A stretch of 64,000 bases of DNA from Halopseudomonas yangmingensis. GTDB taxonomy: Bacteria > Pseudomonadota > Gammaproteobacteria > Pseudomonadales > Pseudomonadaceae. This document shows, piece after piece, positions 1 to 8,646 of the stretch (its first letter is position 1; the number at the start of each line of letters is the position of its first letter). A program made the translations under genes and the position numbers. Where the stretch lies: the NCBI RefSeq assembly GCF_900114825.1, contig NZ_FOUI01000005.1, positions 1 to 64,000 of the forward strand, written 5' to 3'. The notes beneath the pieces are model-generated. The model searched no databases. It was not told where the DNA came from and worked only from the letters and a program-made list of their open reading frames with translations.

Positions 1-1
1 C

Positions 2-487
2 GCCACCGGTTTTGACGCCGTCGCCGCCGAAGGTGGCAGTGCTGCGGTGGAAGCCGTGGGTGCCGCCCACGACGCTGGCGTCTCGGCCTTTGTTGGCGAA
101 GAGCTGGCCAAGTCCGACCGTCCCGAGCTGGCCTCGGCGAAGATCGTCATCTCCGGTGGCCGTGGCATGCAGAACGGCGACAACTTCGAGATGCTGTACA
201 AGGTCGCCGACAAGCTGGGCGCTGCCGTGGGTGCCTCGCGCGCTGCGGTCGACGCCGGCTTCGTGCCGAACGACATGCAGGTCGGTCAGACCGGCAAGAT
301 CGTTGCCCCGCAGCTGTACGTGGCGGTCGGCATCAGCGGTGCCATCCAGCACCTGGCCGGCATGAAGGACTCCAAGGTGATCGTGGCGATCAACAAGGAC
401 GAGGAAGCACCGATTTTCTCGGTCGCCGACTATGGCCTGGTCGCTGACCTGTTCGACGCGGTTCCGGAGCTGGACGGCAAGCTGTAA
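2..487 (+). CDS. etfA: Electron transfer flavoprotein alpha subunit, C-terminal part
   Basis: This is the C-terminal half of EtfA, which with EtfB carries electrons from acyl-CoA and other dehydrogenases to ETF:ubiquinone oxidoreductase in the cytoplasm. The frame is open from base 2, so the start lies outside the window; about 161 of the usual 310 or so residues are present. The FAD-binding domain is clear: a GGRGM turn, the [11 protein letters not shown] segment and [12 protein letters not shown], then the conserved end in which [10 protein letters not shown] precedes a D-Y-G-L-V-A-D-L-F segment. etfB would be expected just upstream. A strong terminator follows about 50 bases after the stop, so this is the last gene of its transcript. 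Confidence 0.95.
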   Translation, partial: ATGFDAVAAEGGSAAVEAVGAAHDAGVSAFVGEELAKSDRPELASAKIVISGGRGMQNGDNFEMLYKVADKLGAAVGASRAAVDAGFVPNDMQVGQTGKIVAPQLYVAVGISGAIQHLAGMKDSKVIVAINKDEEAPIFSVADYGLVADLFDAVPELDGKL

Positions 488-502
488 GTCACAAGCTAAA
501 AA

Positions 503-613
503 CCTCTAGCGGCAAGCTTATGGCCTGTAGCTGAAAAAACCCCGACTCTCACAAGTCGGGGTTTTTTACATATGACCGCAAATAACTTCCTGCTTGATGC
601 TTGCCGCTAGAGG
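503..613. repeat. 15-bp perfect inverted repeat flanking the etfA terminator
   Basis: CCTCTAGCGGCAAGC at 503-517 is the exact reverse complement of 599-613. The arms enclose the etfA terminator. The right arm continues into a CTTGCAGCTTGCC tract, the kind of AAGC/GCTTGC-rich sequence often dispersed at pseudomonad gene ends. It may be a REP-like element or an outer transcript-end hairpin. I cannot count other genomic copies from this window. Confidence 0.6.
534..567. terminator. Intrinsic terminator after etfA
   Basis: An 8-bp GC-rich stem, CCCCGACT (540-547) with AGTCGGGG (554-561), has a 6-base loop and is followed by six T. A run of A precedes the stem, so the structure could work on both strands. 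Confidence 0.92.
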
Positions 614-724
614 CTTGCAGCTTGCCCCCTCTCCGCTCGCGGTTTTTCGTCTATGCTGAGTTAACCTTTCCTTACTCAATGCCTTTTGCAATGTGTCTCA
701 CCATGAGTAGAATGCTATTCTGAC

Positions 725-770
725 GTGCGAAATCAAAGCGCCATTTGATTTCGCACTGCGAAACTATAAT
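725..770 (+). promoter_or_regulatory. Promoter with inverted-repeat operator candidate for the TRAP operon
   Basis: A perfect 13-bp inverted repeat, GTGCGAAATCAAA (725-737) and its complement (744-756), with a 6-base spacer, lies just before a perfect -10 box TATAAT (765-770). The TAXI protein gene starts at 789. The right arm covers the expected -35 position, where no good hexamer is seen. This suits an operator for an unknown regulator, or an activator-dependent promoter. No regulator gene lies next to it in the window. Confidence 0.55.
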
Positions 771-788
771 CACAATATAGGCAACTCC

Positions 789-1946
789 ATGGCAATACGA
801 CTTCGTCATCTGGCTTCAGGTCTGGTGCTGGCACTGGGGGTCGCGGCTACCGCCGTTGCGGATAGCGCGCTGCCTCGCGTGATGGTGTGGACCGCCTACG
901 GTACCGGTTCCGCCGGTTATGCCCAGGCCGCTGCCCTTGGCGGGCTACTGAAGCATCAGGAAGGCAGCAATATCCGTATTCTGCCCGGTCGCAATGACGT
1001 GTCACGGATGATCCCGCTGAAAACCGGTCGCGCTGATTACTGCCTGTGCGGTATCGCCAGCTATTTCGGTCAGGAAGGCATTTTCCTGTTCAACAAACCC
1101 GACTGGGGACCGCAACCAATCCGCATGGTGCTGGCCTCGCAGGGCACCCAGAGCTTCGGCCTGGCGGCCGCCGCAGACACCGGCCTGACCTCGCCCAGCG
1201 AGCTGCGTAACCGGCGCCTGGTGTTCATTCGCGGGGCCGACTCGATCAACATGATCACCACGGCGGTGCTGGCCTACGCTGGCCTGACCTGGCAGGACGT
1301 GCGTCGCGTCGATGCCGCCGGCACCAACGAGGCTATCGAGATGCTGATCAACGGGCATGCCGATGTGATGCCGATGTCCACCCGTACGCCGCTGATGGAA
1401 CGTATTGCCGCCAGTCCGCGAGGTGTCAGCTGGCTGCACATGCCTAATAAAACCGATGAAGACAAGGCAGCCTGGGATCGCGCCCAACAGGTCATTCCCT
1501 ACTACACAGCGCAAATCGAAACCCGTGGTGCTGGCGTGTCTCCCGAAAACCCCTGGCATGGCGGCGGCTATGCCCTGCCGATTCTGGTGACCAATGCCGA
1601 TCGCAGTGCTGACGAGATCTATGCCCTGACCCGCTTTGTCGACCAGAACTACGAGCATTTCAAGGACCTGGCCCCGGGCGCCGACGGTTACGCGCTGGAC
1701 CGGCAGGTGTACGACTGGGTAATGCCCTATCACGAAGGCGCCGTGCGTTACTTCCGCGAAGCGGGCGTCTGGTCCGATGCATACGAAGCCCATAACCAGG
1801 ATCTGCTGCGCCGTCAGGAAGTGCTGATGAGCGCCTGGCAGGAGCAACTGGCCGGCGATCATGCAGACAACTTCCAGGCCAGCTGGATGAAACGCAGAGC
1901 CCAGGCACTGACCGCCGCCGGCTTCGACCCCGGTTTCCGCCGCTGA
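789..1946 (+). CDS. TAXI-family TRAP transporter solute-binding protein
   Basis: Periplasmic substrate-binding subunit of a tripartite ATP-independent transporter of the TAXI type. The 385-residue protein starts with a Sec signal peptide (basic MAIRLRH, hydrophobic stretch to about residue 23, cleavage near AVADS). The mature part opens with the family's YGTGSAGYAQAAALGGLL segment, followed by NDVSRMIPLKTGRADYCLCG and the RGADSINMITTAVLAYAGL ligand-domain region. The permease gene follows after 65 bases, which fixes the role. The substrate is unknown: organic acids, C4-dicarboxylates and glutamate are family precedents. Ribosome binding before this ATG is weak. An inverted repeat at the promoter suggests specific control. 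Confidence 0.88.
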   Translation: MAIRLRHLASGLVLALGVAATAVADSALPRVMVWTAYGTGSAGYAQAAALGGLLKHQEGSNIRILPGRNDVSRMIPLKTGRADYCLCGIASYFGQEGIFLFNKPDWGPQPIRMVLASQGTQSFGLAAAADTGLTSPSELRNRRLVFIRGADSINMITTAVLAYAGLTWQDVRRVDAAGTNEAIEMLINGHADVMPMSTRTPLMERIAASPRGVSWLHMPNKTDEDKAAWDRAQQVIPYYTAQIETRGAGVSPENPWHGGGYALPILVTNADRSADEIYALTRFVDQNYEHFKDLAPGADGYALDRQVYDWVMPYHEGAVRYFREAGVWSDAYEAHNQDLLRRQEVLMSAWQEQLAGDHADNFQASWMKRRAQALTAAGFDPGFRR

Positions 1947-2011
1947 GGCCATCCCGTCAGGGGGTATGACTGCCCAGACATACCCGGAACCCGTATTACG
2001 AGACCCTATCC

Positions 2012-3958
2012 ATGTCAGAAGAACAACAGGAAGCACTACGCAATCCGCTCACCGGCGTACTGCTGCGCATTGTCGCGGTGCTGACGGCAGCACTGGCGAT
2101 CTATCACATCTTCAACTTCGGTGCGCTGACCGGCTATACCATGCTGACTGGCGAATATATTTACGGCCTGCTGGCGATGATGCTGCCCATGGTATTTATC
2201 GCCATTCCTGCCGGTCGCGGCAGGAGAGTCAACCCGGTGCCCTGGTATGACTGGATGATGGCACTGGCCAGCGCCGGCTGCTGCCTGTTCTTTATCAGCA
2301 ACCAGTCAGTTTCAGTGGATGAGGGCTGGGAGTACGCCGCTCCAGAGCATGTGGTCTGGTTCAGTCTGGCGCTGTGGCTGATCGCCCTGGAGGCCACGCG
2401 CCGCTGCGGCGGCTGGCCGATCTTCGTGGTGGTGTTCCTCGCCTCGATCTTCCCGATCTTCGCCGGCCGGCTACCAGACAGTTTCGCCGGCATCTCCACT
2501 CCGATCGATCTGGTCGCCATCTATCACACCAACAGTGATGAAAGCCTGCTCGGCATTCCCTCGCAGGCATTCGCCAATCTGGTGATCGGCTTTCTGCTGT
2601 TCGGCATCGCCCTGCAGCGCACCGGCGGCGGCAAGTTCTTTATCGACCTGGCCTTTGCCCTGCTCGGCAAGGTGCGCGGTGGTCCGGCCAAGGTGTCGAT
2701 CTTCTCCAGCGGCCTGATGGGCTCGATGTCCGGCAGCGTGGTGACCAACGTGCTGACCACCGGCCCGCTGTCGATCCCGGCGATGCGCAAGGTCGGCTTC
2801 TCCAGGCCCTATGCCGCCGGGGTGGAAACCTGCGCCTCCACCGGCGGGGTACTGATGCCGCCGGTGATGGGCGCCACCGCCTTCGTCATGGCGACCTTTC
2901 TCGATATTCCCTACGGCGAAATCGCCCTGGCGGCGGCGATTCCCTCGGCACTGTATTTCTTCGGCCTGTTCGTACAAATTGACTTCTACTCGGCACGCAA
3001 CAAACTCAAGGGGCTGCCGGCCATTGATCTGCCTCGGGTCAAGGACACCCTGAAGGAAGGCTGGCACTACATCTTCGTATTCGCCTTCCTGATCTGGATG
3101 CTGCTGTTTATGAAGCAGGAGGCGATTGCACCCTTCTATGCCACCGCCCTGCTGCTGGTGATCAACCAGTTGCGCAAACACAGCCGCTGGCGCTGGAAGG
3201 ACTTCAAGGACTTTGCCGAATCCTGCGGCGCGCTGTTTGCCGAGCTGACCGGGTTGATGGCCGGGGTCGGCCTGATCATGGGTGCGCTGGCGGTATCCGG
3301 CATGTCCGGCACCATCGCCAACGACCTGCTGTTCATTGCCGGCGGCGACATGTTCGTGCTGCTGCTGATGGGCGCACTGACCAGCTTCATCCTCGGTATC
3401 GGCATGCCGGTAACCGCCGCCTACATCTTCCTCGCCATTGCCCTGGCACCGGCGCTGATCAACGGCGGCATGAACCCGATGGCGGTGCACATGTTCATCC
3501 TCTACTGGGGCATGCTCAGCTTTATCACGCCGCCGGTGGCGATCGGCGCCTTTGCCGCCGCCTCGGTGGCCGGCTCCAGTCCGATGAAAACCAGCTTCGT
3601 GTCGATGCAGATGGGCAGCATCATCTACTTCATTCCGTTCTTCTTCGTGCTGGAGCCGGCACTGGTGTTGCAGGGCAGCGGTGCCGAGATTGCCAAGGCG
3701 ATCGCCTGTGCGGCAGCCGGCATCCTGCTGGTGGCCGGCGGATTGCAAGGCTACCTGCCGAAGCTCGGCGACCTGAGTGAACGCGGCTGGCTGCACTGGC
3801 CACTGCGACTGCTGTTCATCTTCGGCGGCATGCTGCTGGCGATGCCGCACAACCCGCTGATCAACATGAGTGAGCTGCAGCTGTTCGGTTTGTCCTTCGC
3901 GCTGATCGCTGCGGGCGTACTACTGACCCTGGCGCACCGCACACTCAGACCCGCCTGA
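2012..3958 (+). CDS. TRAP transporter fused permease (small plus large membrane subunits)
   Basis: Inner-membrane permease of the TAXI-TRAP system, with the 4-TM small and 12-TM large subunits fused in one 648-residue chain, as is usual for TAXI systems. The N-terminal quarter has the small-subunit helices. The large subunit shows the [20 protein letters not shown] motif near residue 235 and [19 protein letters not shown] near residue 470, both typical of DctM-like proteins. It imports a solute delivered by the preceding binding protein, driven by a sodium or proton gradient. A chemoreceptor gene follows, which could sense the same compound; that link is inference. Confidence 0.92.
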   Translation: MSEEQQEALRNPLTGVLLRIVAVLTAALAIYHIFNFGALTGYTMLTGEYIYGLLAMMLPMVFIAIPAGRGRRVNPVPWYDWMMALASAGCCLFFISNQSVSVDEGWEYAAPEHVVWFSLALWLIALEATRRCGGWPIFVVVFLASIFPIFAGRLPDSFAGISTPIDLVAIYHTNSDESLLGIPSQAFANLVIGFLLFGIALQRTGGGKFFIDLAFALLGKVRGGPAKVSIFSSGLMGSMSGSVVTNVLTTGPLSIPAMRKVGFSRPYAAGVETCASTGGVLMPPVMGATAFVMATFLDIPYGEIALAAAIPSALYFFGLFVQIDFYSARNKLKGLPAIDLPRVKDTLKEGWHYIFVFAFLIWMLLFMKQEAIAPFYATALLLVINQLRKHSRWRWKDFKDFAESCGALFAELTGLMAGVGLIMGALAVSGMSGTIANDLLFIAGGDMFVLLLMGALTSFILGIGMPVTAAYIFLAIALAPALINGGMNPMAVHMFILYWGMLSFITPPVAIGAFAAASVAGSSPMKTSFVSMQMGSIIYFIPFFFVLEPALVLQGSGAEIAKAIACAAAGILLVAGGLQGYLPKLGDLSERGWLHWPLRLLFIFGGMLLAMPHNPLINMSELQLFGLSFALIAAGVLLTLAHRTLRPA

Positions 3959-4127
3959 ATCTCACTGCGCCCCTGTATGGGGCGCATCACCCCGGGCCGA
4001 CCAACCGCGCACCGTCCTGGTGCGTGGCTGGCCGTATCACCGCCTGCATCCCCCACAATTCGTTGCAATACAGCTGGCGCAGTTCTTGCGTTGCCAACCT
4101 CAGATTATCCGTAAGGCGAGGCAAGCA

Positions 4128-6314
4128 ATGCACAGAATCCAGCAGACTATGGCACTCACCGACAGTGAACGCGGCTGGCTGCCGTGGACCGGCAACACCA
4201 GCAAGTGGCGGATGGGCTGGGCCTGCTGGCTGAACCGCGCCCGGCTTGGGCAATTGCAGGAAATCTTCGAAAGCATTGCCGACACCCGGGTACGCCTGCT
4301 GCAACAGTGGTGTGACAACCAGTGGAGCACCCTGCACAGTCTGGCCGAACAGTTGCAGGCCGACCTTGCACATATCGACGATACACTGCTGGCGCGCCTG
4401 CGCCAGCGCATGCCGGATGCCAGCGAACTGCTGTTGCTGGATACCACCGGACAACCGCTGTACTCCAGCGCCGGCGACCTGCCGCTGGGCCTGCCCGGCG
4501 CCGCTGTACAGCGTGGCCTGCGTCAGGCCTTCCTGCACGGCCCCTATGTGGACCCTCGCACCCTGGCACTGGGACCAAGCACCTCGAGCTTCCATGATGC
4601 GGTAACCCTGATGTTCTATTTGCCGCTGGAGAGCGGTGGCTGCCTCTGCGCGCGGGTTCCCAACGACGTGCTGGGCGACCTGATTCAGCGTGAGGCTGGA
4701 CATGTCTACCCGGAATCCGGCGACAACTATATCTTCATGGTCGAGTCGCGCTTTGACCCGGCCATCGAGCCGGGCCGCGCACTGTCGCGCTCGCGCTTCG
4801 AGGACAGCACCTTCAGCCACGGCGACAACCTGAAGGACGGTATCGCCACGCGCTGGGGCAAGGTGCGGGTGCAGGCGCACACCGAACTGGAGCTGCGCTT
4901 CACCGACCCGGCCACCGGCCAGTTGCACCCCGGTGTGCGCGAAACCATCCGCCACGGCAGCAATCTGTATGTTGGCTATCCCGGTTACTCCGACTACCGG
5001 CACATTCCGGTGATCGGCAAGGGCGTGACCTTCAGCCTGCAGGGTTCGGCGGACCGCTGGGGCATGATGTGCGAGGCCGATCTGCAGGAGGTCTACCGCT
5101 ACCGCTCGCTGAGTTACAACCTGATGCGCCAGTTCCTGCTGGTACTGACGCTGATCGCCGCAGGCCAGTTCGCGCTGGCCTACCTGCAGCCGGGCAATGG
5201 CTGGCAGCTGGTCGGCAGCCTGCTGTTGATGGGTGCTGGTGCACTGTGGTTCCAGCGAATGGCCACCCGCAAGCTGGCAAGGCGTCTGGGGCGCATGACC
5301 GAGATCATCCGCAGTATCGCCGAGGGCGGCGGCGACCTGCGCCAGCGGCTGGACAACAGCCGGCTGGTACCCGATGAAAGCGGTGAGCTGGGCCGCTGGG
5401 TCAACAGCTTTATCGACAACCTCGACAGCATAGTCGGTCGGGTCAAGCACACCAGCAGTCATGTGCTGGACAGCAGTTCGCAGATGCTGCAACGCAACCA
5501 GCTGATCAGCCAGAGCGTGGCAGACGTCAGTCGCGATATTCAGCGCATGCTGGAAATGATCGAACAGCAGCTGGCCAGCCTCGATGAAACCACCCGGACC
5601 GCCGGTCAGATGCGTGACAGCCTGGGCAACGTGATGGCGGTGGCACGCCGGCAACTGCAGGATGTCATCCTAGGCACGCAGAAGATTCGCGATACCGTGG
5701 CGCACTCCGCCAGCACCGTGCAGCTGCTGGACCAGCGCTCGGCGGAAATTGCCGGGATGGTCTCGCTGATCACCGACATCACCAGCCAGACCAACCTGCT
5801 GGCACTCAATGCGGCCATCGAGGCGGCCCGCGCCGGCGAGCACGGCCGCGGCTTTGCCGTGGTGGCCGATGAAGTACGCGCGCTGGCAGCGCGTACCGCC
5901 AAGGCGGCTGCCGATATCAGCCAGGGCATTGCCAGCATCAGTGACGCCACCCGCCAAGCGGTCGGCCAGATGCAGCGTGGTGTGGCGGAGGTGGACCAGC
6001 AGCTGCAGCAGACCGATAATGCCGCCGCCGAGAATGCCGCCCTGCAGCACAGCGTGGAGTCACTGTTTGCGCTGATTGCACGCATGGACAGCAACAGCAA
6101 GACCCACGGCCAGCAGGCCGCCCGCGTGGCACAGGCCACCGGTGCGATGGCCGCAGTGATGCAGACCCTGCAGGGCAGCTCGGTGCAGGTCCGCGAGACC
6201 GCCGAACAGCTGAGCCAGCTGTCCGACAGTTTCCGCGTCAGCAGCGATCGGCAAACCCGGTATACAGGCAGACCATGTCGCCCGGCTCAACCACCACAGC
6301 ATCGGCCTGCATGA
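4128..6314 (+). CDS. Methyl-accepting chemotaxis protein with altered C-terminus
   Basis: Chemoreceptor of 728 residues. I chose ATG 4128, preceded by AAGGCGAGG, over an in-frame start at 4020. A Cache-like ligand domain fills about residues 40-350 without a preceding membrane helix. A hydrophobic pair follows near 365-405, then a HAMP-like linker and the signalling domain, whose hairpin tip reads [20 protein letters not shown]. The expected end is around FRV (codons near 6230-6237). Instead the frame continues for about two dozen residues through DNA that, on the other strand, encodes the cyclase-family protein. The tail is therefore a product of a deletion or rearrangement. It probably signals to CheA/CheW; the ligand is unknown. 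Confidence 0.85.
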   Translation: MHRIQQTMALTDSERGWLPWTGNTSKWRMGWACWLNRARLGQLQEIFESIADTRVRLLQQWCDNQWSTLHSLAEQLQADLAHIDDTLLARLRQRMPDASELLLLDTTGQPLYSSAGDLPLGLPGAAVQRGLRQAFLHGPYVDPRTLALGPSTSSFHDAVTLMFYLPLESGGCLCARVPNDVLGDLIQREAGHVYPESGDNYIFMVESRFDPAIEPGRALSRSRFEDSTFSHGDNLKDGIATRWGKVRVQAHTELELRFTDPATGQLHPGVRETIRHGSNLYVGYPGYSDYRHIPVIGKGVTFSLQGSADRWGMMCEADLQEVYRYRSLSYNLMRQFLLVLTLIAAGQFALAYLQPGNGWQLVGSLLLMGAGALWFQRMATRKLARRLGRMTEIIRSIAEGGGDLRQRLDNSRLVPDESGELGRWVNSFIDNLDSIVGRVKHTSSHVLDSSSQMLQRNQLISQSVADVSRDIQRMLEMIEQQLASLDETTRTAGQMRDSLGNVMAVARRQLQDVILGTQKIRDTVAHSASTVQLLDQRSAEIAGMVSLITDITSQTNLLALNAAIEAARAGEHGRGFAVVADEVRALAARTAKAAADISQGIASISDATRQAVGQMQRGVAEVDQQLQQTDNAAAENAALQHSVESLFALIARMDSNSKTHGQQAARVAQATGAMAAVMQTLQGSSVQVRETAEQLSQLSDSFRVSSDRQTRYTGRPCRPAQPPQHRPA

Positions 6315-6903
6315 TCTGCTGCAGACGGGCATGATCGACCAGCACCCGCTCCCGGCCACAGTGCCGTTCCAGGTCGATCAGCACGGCACGGCCGCTGACC
6401 GCCGTTTCCGCCATTTTCTCGATGCCCAGGCGCTCGGCACTGACGCCTTCCAGTGCATCGGCGTGCCCGGCCGGCCCGCGAATATCTTCGCCGGCGCGCC
6501 AGCCGTTGTAATACAGCGGCTCGGACACCCCATCGCCATCTGCATCGAACAGCCCGCCGACATGCGACAGCGCATCCCATTGAGTCGAATACTGGGTGTA
6601 CAGCAGCACCGCATCGTCGCTGACCACGTCGGTGAACTGCGAATTGATGCGCTGCAGTTCGAAGTTGTAGTTAAGCTTGTCGCCACGCCCGGAGGTAAAG
6701 CGCCGTGGCGGATGACGCAGGCGGTTCAGTGCATTGCCGCCGGGGTAGTCGAGCGGCAGGCTGAGGCAGAAGCTGCGCCCCTCGCGCACCTCGGCCACGC
6801 CCTGCAGCACCTTGTCCGGGGTCAGCAGGTTGAGCCGGCCGAGTTCGTCATCGGGACCGAAGTCCCCCCAGTTGGAGCCTTGCGGTCTGTGCTTCCAACG
6901 CAT
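6238..6903 (-). pseudogene. Cyclase-family (PF04199-like) protein, 3'-truncated
   Basis: The protein begins at ATG 6903 behind a GGAGG. It matches the cyclase/metal-dependent hydrolase family: GSNWGDFGPDDELGRLNLLTP near the start and the metal-site region TQWDALSHVGGLFD. Only 221 residues remain, ending at [14 protein letters not shown]. Full-length relatives continue for roughly 80-100 more residues, so the C-terminus appears lost. The stop codon lies inside the chemoreceptor gene that runs toward it, so the two 3' ends overlap by 77 bases. Some fold or activity may survive, but I treat it as broken. Confidence 0.75.
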
Positions 6904-7078
6904 CTGCTGTCCTCCGTCCTGTTTCCCCAAACATGCCACGGCTACAGGTAAATGGTCAGCACTATCAGTGTGACTGTTGGGAGATCATGACTGCCGGTCG
7001 GGCAGACCATGCAATTGGCAACGGAACTGGCTATCCTGTGCGCCCTTTTTTCTTGTCTTGCAAACAGGAACCCTCGCG

Positions 7079-8392
7079 ATGTTGAAAACCCCGGAACTGC
7101 TGGCCCCGGCCGGCACCCTCAAGGCCATGCGCTTTGCCTTCGCCTATGGCGCCGATGCGGTCTACGCCGGCCAGCCACGCTATAGCCTGCGCGTGCGTGA
7201 AAACGACTTTCACAACCCCGACGTCATGGCCGAAGCGATTGCCGAGGCGCACGCACTGGGCAAGCATTTCTACCTGGCCAGCAACATCGCGGCGCACAAC
7301 AACAAGGTGGCCACCTACCTGAAGGATCTCGAACCGGTGGTGGCAATGGCACCGGACGCGCTGATCATGTCCGACCCCGGTCTGATCATGCTGGTGCGCC
7401 AGCACTGGCCCGACCTGCCGGTGCACCTGTCGGTGCAGGCCAATGCGGTGAACTGGGCCACGGTAAAATTCTGGCAGGATCAGGGCATCGAGCGGGTCAT
7501 CCTGTCGCGCGAACTGTCGCTGGAAGAGGTCACCGAGATCCGTGAAAAGTGCCCGGATGTCGGCCTTGAGGTATTTGTCCACGGCGCCCTGTGCATTGCC
7601 TATTCCGGTCGCTGCCTGCTGTCCGGCTATTTCAACCACCGTGACGCCAACCAGGGTGCCTGCACCAATGCCTGCCGCTGGAAGTACGATGTGCAGCCGG
7701 CCACCGAAACCCTCGAGGGCAACCTCGAACCTGTGGCACAACCGGTGCACATCCTGCACCAGAGCGACAAGCCGGATGAGCCGATGGCCATCGAAGAAGA
7801 CGAACACGGCACCTACATCATGAACTCCAAGGATCTGCGTGCAGTACAGCATGTGGAAAATTTCGTGAAGATGGGTGTCGACTCGCTGAAAATCGAGGGC
7901 CGCACCAAAACCCACTTCTACGTCGCGCGAACCGTGCAGACCTACCGCAAGGCGATTGATGATGCGGTGGCTGGCCGCCCCTTCGACATGCGCCTGATGG
8001 ATGATCTGGAAAGCCTGTCCAATCGTGGCTATACCGAAGGCTTCTATCGCCGCCACCCGCACGGCGCCTTCCAGACCTACGAGCACGGCAATTCGCGGAT
8101 GACCCGTCACCAGTTTGTTGGCGAGGTCCTGGAAGACGACGGCAAGTGGCTGCGCATAGACGTGAAGAACCGCTTCGAGGTCGGCGACCAGCTGGAACTG
8201 ATGAGCCCGCAAGGCAACCACAGCTTTGTCCTGTCGGAGCTGATTGACCGCCACGGCCAGCCCGGACAAGTCGCGCCCGGTACCGGTCATGTGGTCCGCA
8301 TTCCGCGCCCGGAGGGCTTCAACGGCGACCCGCAGTTCAGCCTGCTACTGCGCTGGCTGCCGGAGCTGGCACAGGCGGCGGAGCCGGCCTGA
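7079..8392 (+). CDS. trhP: tRNA 5-hydroxyuridine synthesis protein TrhP (peptidase U32 family)
   Basis: YegQ/TrhP-type U32 protein of 437 residues, which hydroxylates U34 of tRNAs (ho5U, precursor of cmo5U) using prephenate-derived chemistry. The sequence tracks E. coli YegQ: PELLAPAGTLK at the start, PDALIMSDPGLIMLVR, and HLSVQANAVNWATVKFW. The U32 iron-sulfur cysteines are at C172, C179, C195 and C199 (C-x6-C-x15-C-x3-C). EDEHGTYIMNSKDLRA and VDSLKIEGRTK follow. I prefer ATG 7079 to an upstream in-frame start at 6977 because homologs begin here. It appears to be a single-gene unit ending in a hairpin at 8403. Confidence 0.93.
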   Translation: MLKTPELLAPAGTLKAMRFAFAYGADAVYAGQPRYSLRVRENDFHNPDVMAEAIAEAHALGKHFYLASNIAAHNNKVATYLKDLEPVVAMAPDALIMSDPGLIMLVRQHWPDLPVHLSVQANAVNWATVKFWQDQGIERVILSRELSLEEVTEIREKCPDVGLEVFVHGALCIAYSGRCLLSGYFNHRDANQGACTNACRWKYDVQPATETLEGNLEPVAQPVHILHQSDKPDEPMAIEEDEHGTYIMNSKDLRAVQHVENFVKMGVDSLKIEGRTKTHFYVARTVQTYRKAIDDAVAGRPFDMRLMDDLESLSNRGYTEGFYRRHPHGAFQTYEHGNSRMTRHQFVGEVLEDDGKWLRIDVKNRFEVGDQLELMSPQGNHSFVLSELIDRHGQPGQVAPGTGHVVRIPRPEGFNGDPQFSLLLRWLPELAQAAEPA

Positions 8393-8402
8393 TCCGACCC
8401 GG

Positions 8403-8435
8403 GGTGCCGCCTGCACGCGTCGGCGGCACCTTCAA
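8403..8435 (+). terminator. Hairpin after trhP, probable terminator
   Basis: A perfect 9-bp stem GGTGCCGCC (8403-8411) / GGCGGCACC (8422-8430) with a 10-base loop starts 11 bases after the trhP stop. Only a weak TTCAATCTT tail follows, so termination may be partial. Confidence 0.6.
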
Positions 8436-8592
8436 TCTTGACCAACCAGACACACTGCATGAAAATGCCGGCGCCGCGAATCGCCGGTGCCAACGTGAGG
8501 CCGACATGGACCTTCCCAGTAGATGCCCGCTAGACCAGAACCCCCTGTTTGATGTGGATTCTGCCCGCACGCGCGACACCGGAACGTTCAGC

Positions 8593-8645
8593 CTCCATTG
8601 AGGTCAACTCCGAGGCGCCTGCAGGCTGCCCCAATGGAGTTGACC
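8593..8645 (+). promoter_or_regulatory. mgtE leader with two competing hairpins over the ribosome-binding site
   Basis: Two perfect inverted repeats share one right-hand segment. CTCCATTG (8593-8600) pairs with 8632-8639. GGTCAACTCC (8602-8611) pairs with 8636-8645. Both would bury GGAG at 8636-8639, the ribosome-binding site of mgtE (ATG 8647). A palindrome, GCCTGCAGGC (8617-8626), sits in the loop. The pairings exclude each other. This suggests translational control, perhaps by magnesium or a protein. It does not look like the Bacillus M-box, which is much longer. Confidence 0.5.
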
Positions 8646-8646
8646 C

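Noticed and set aside
1002-2036. 344-codon open frame antisense to the TAXI gene
   Set aside because: No family resemblance, low-complexity composition typical of antisense frames in GC-rich DNA, and the plus-strand gene is well supported.
2471-3850. 459-codon open frame antisense to the TRAP permease
   Set aside because: His/Gln/Arg-rich translation typical of the reverse of a membrane protein gene; no start signals.
3987-5654. 555-codon open frame antisense to the chemoreceptor
   Set aside because: The plus strand encodes a clear MCP; this frame has no recognisable domain.
7031-8290. 419-codon open frame antisense to trhP
   Set aside because: trhP is conserved along its length; the antisense frame is a composition effect.
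8593-8645. M-box riboswitch before mgtE
   Set aside because: The leader is too short and lacks the M-box multi-helix core; only local hairpins over the ribosome-binding site are seen.
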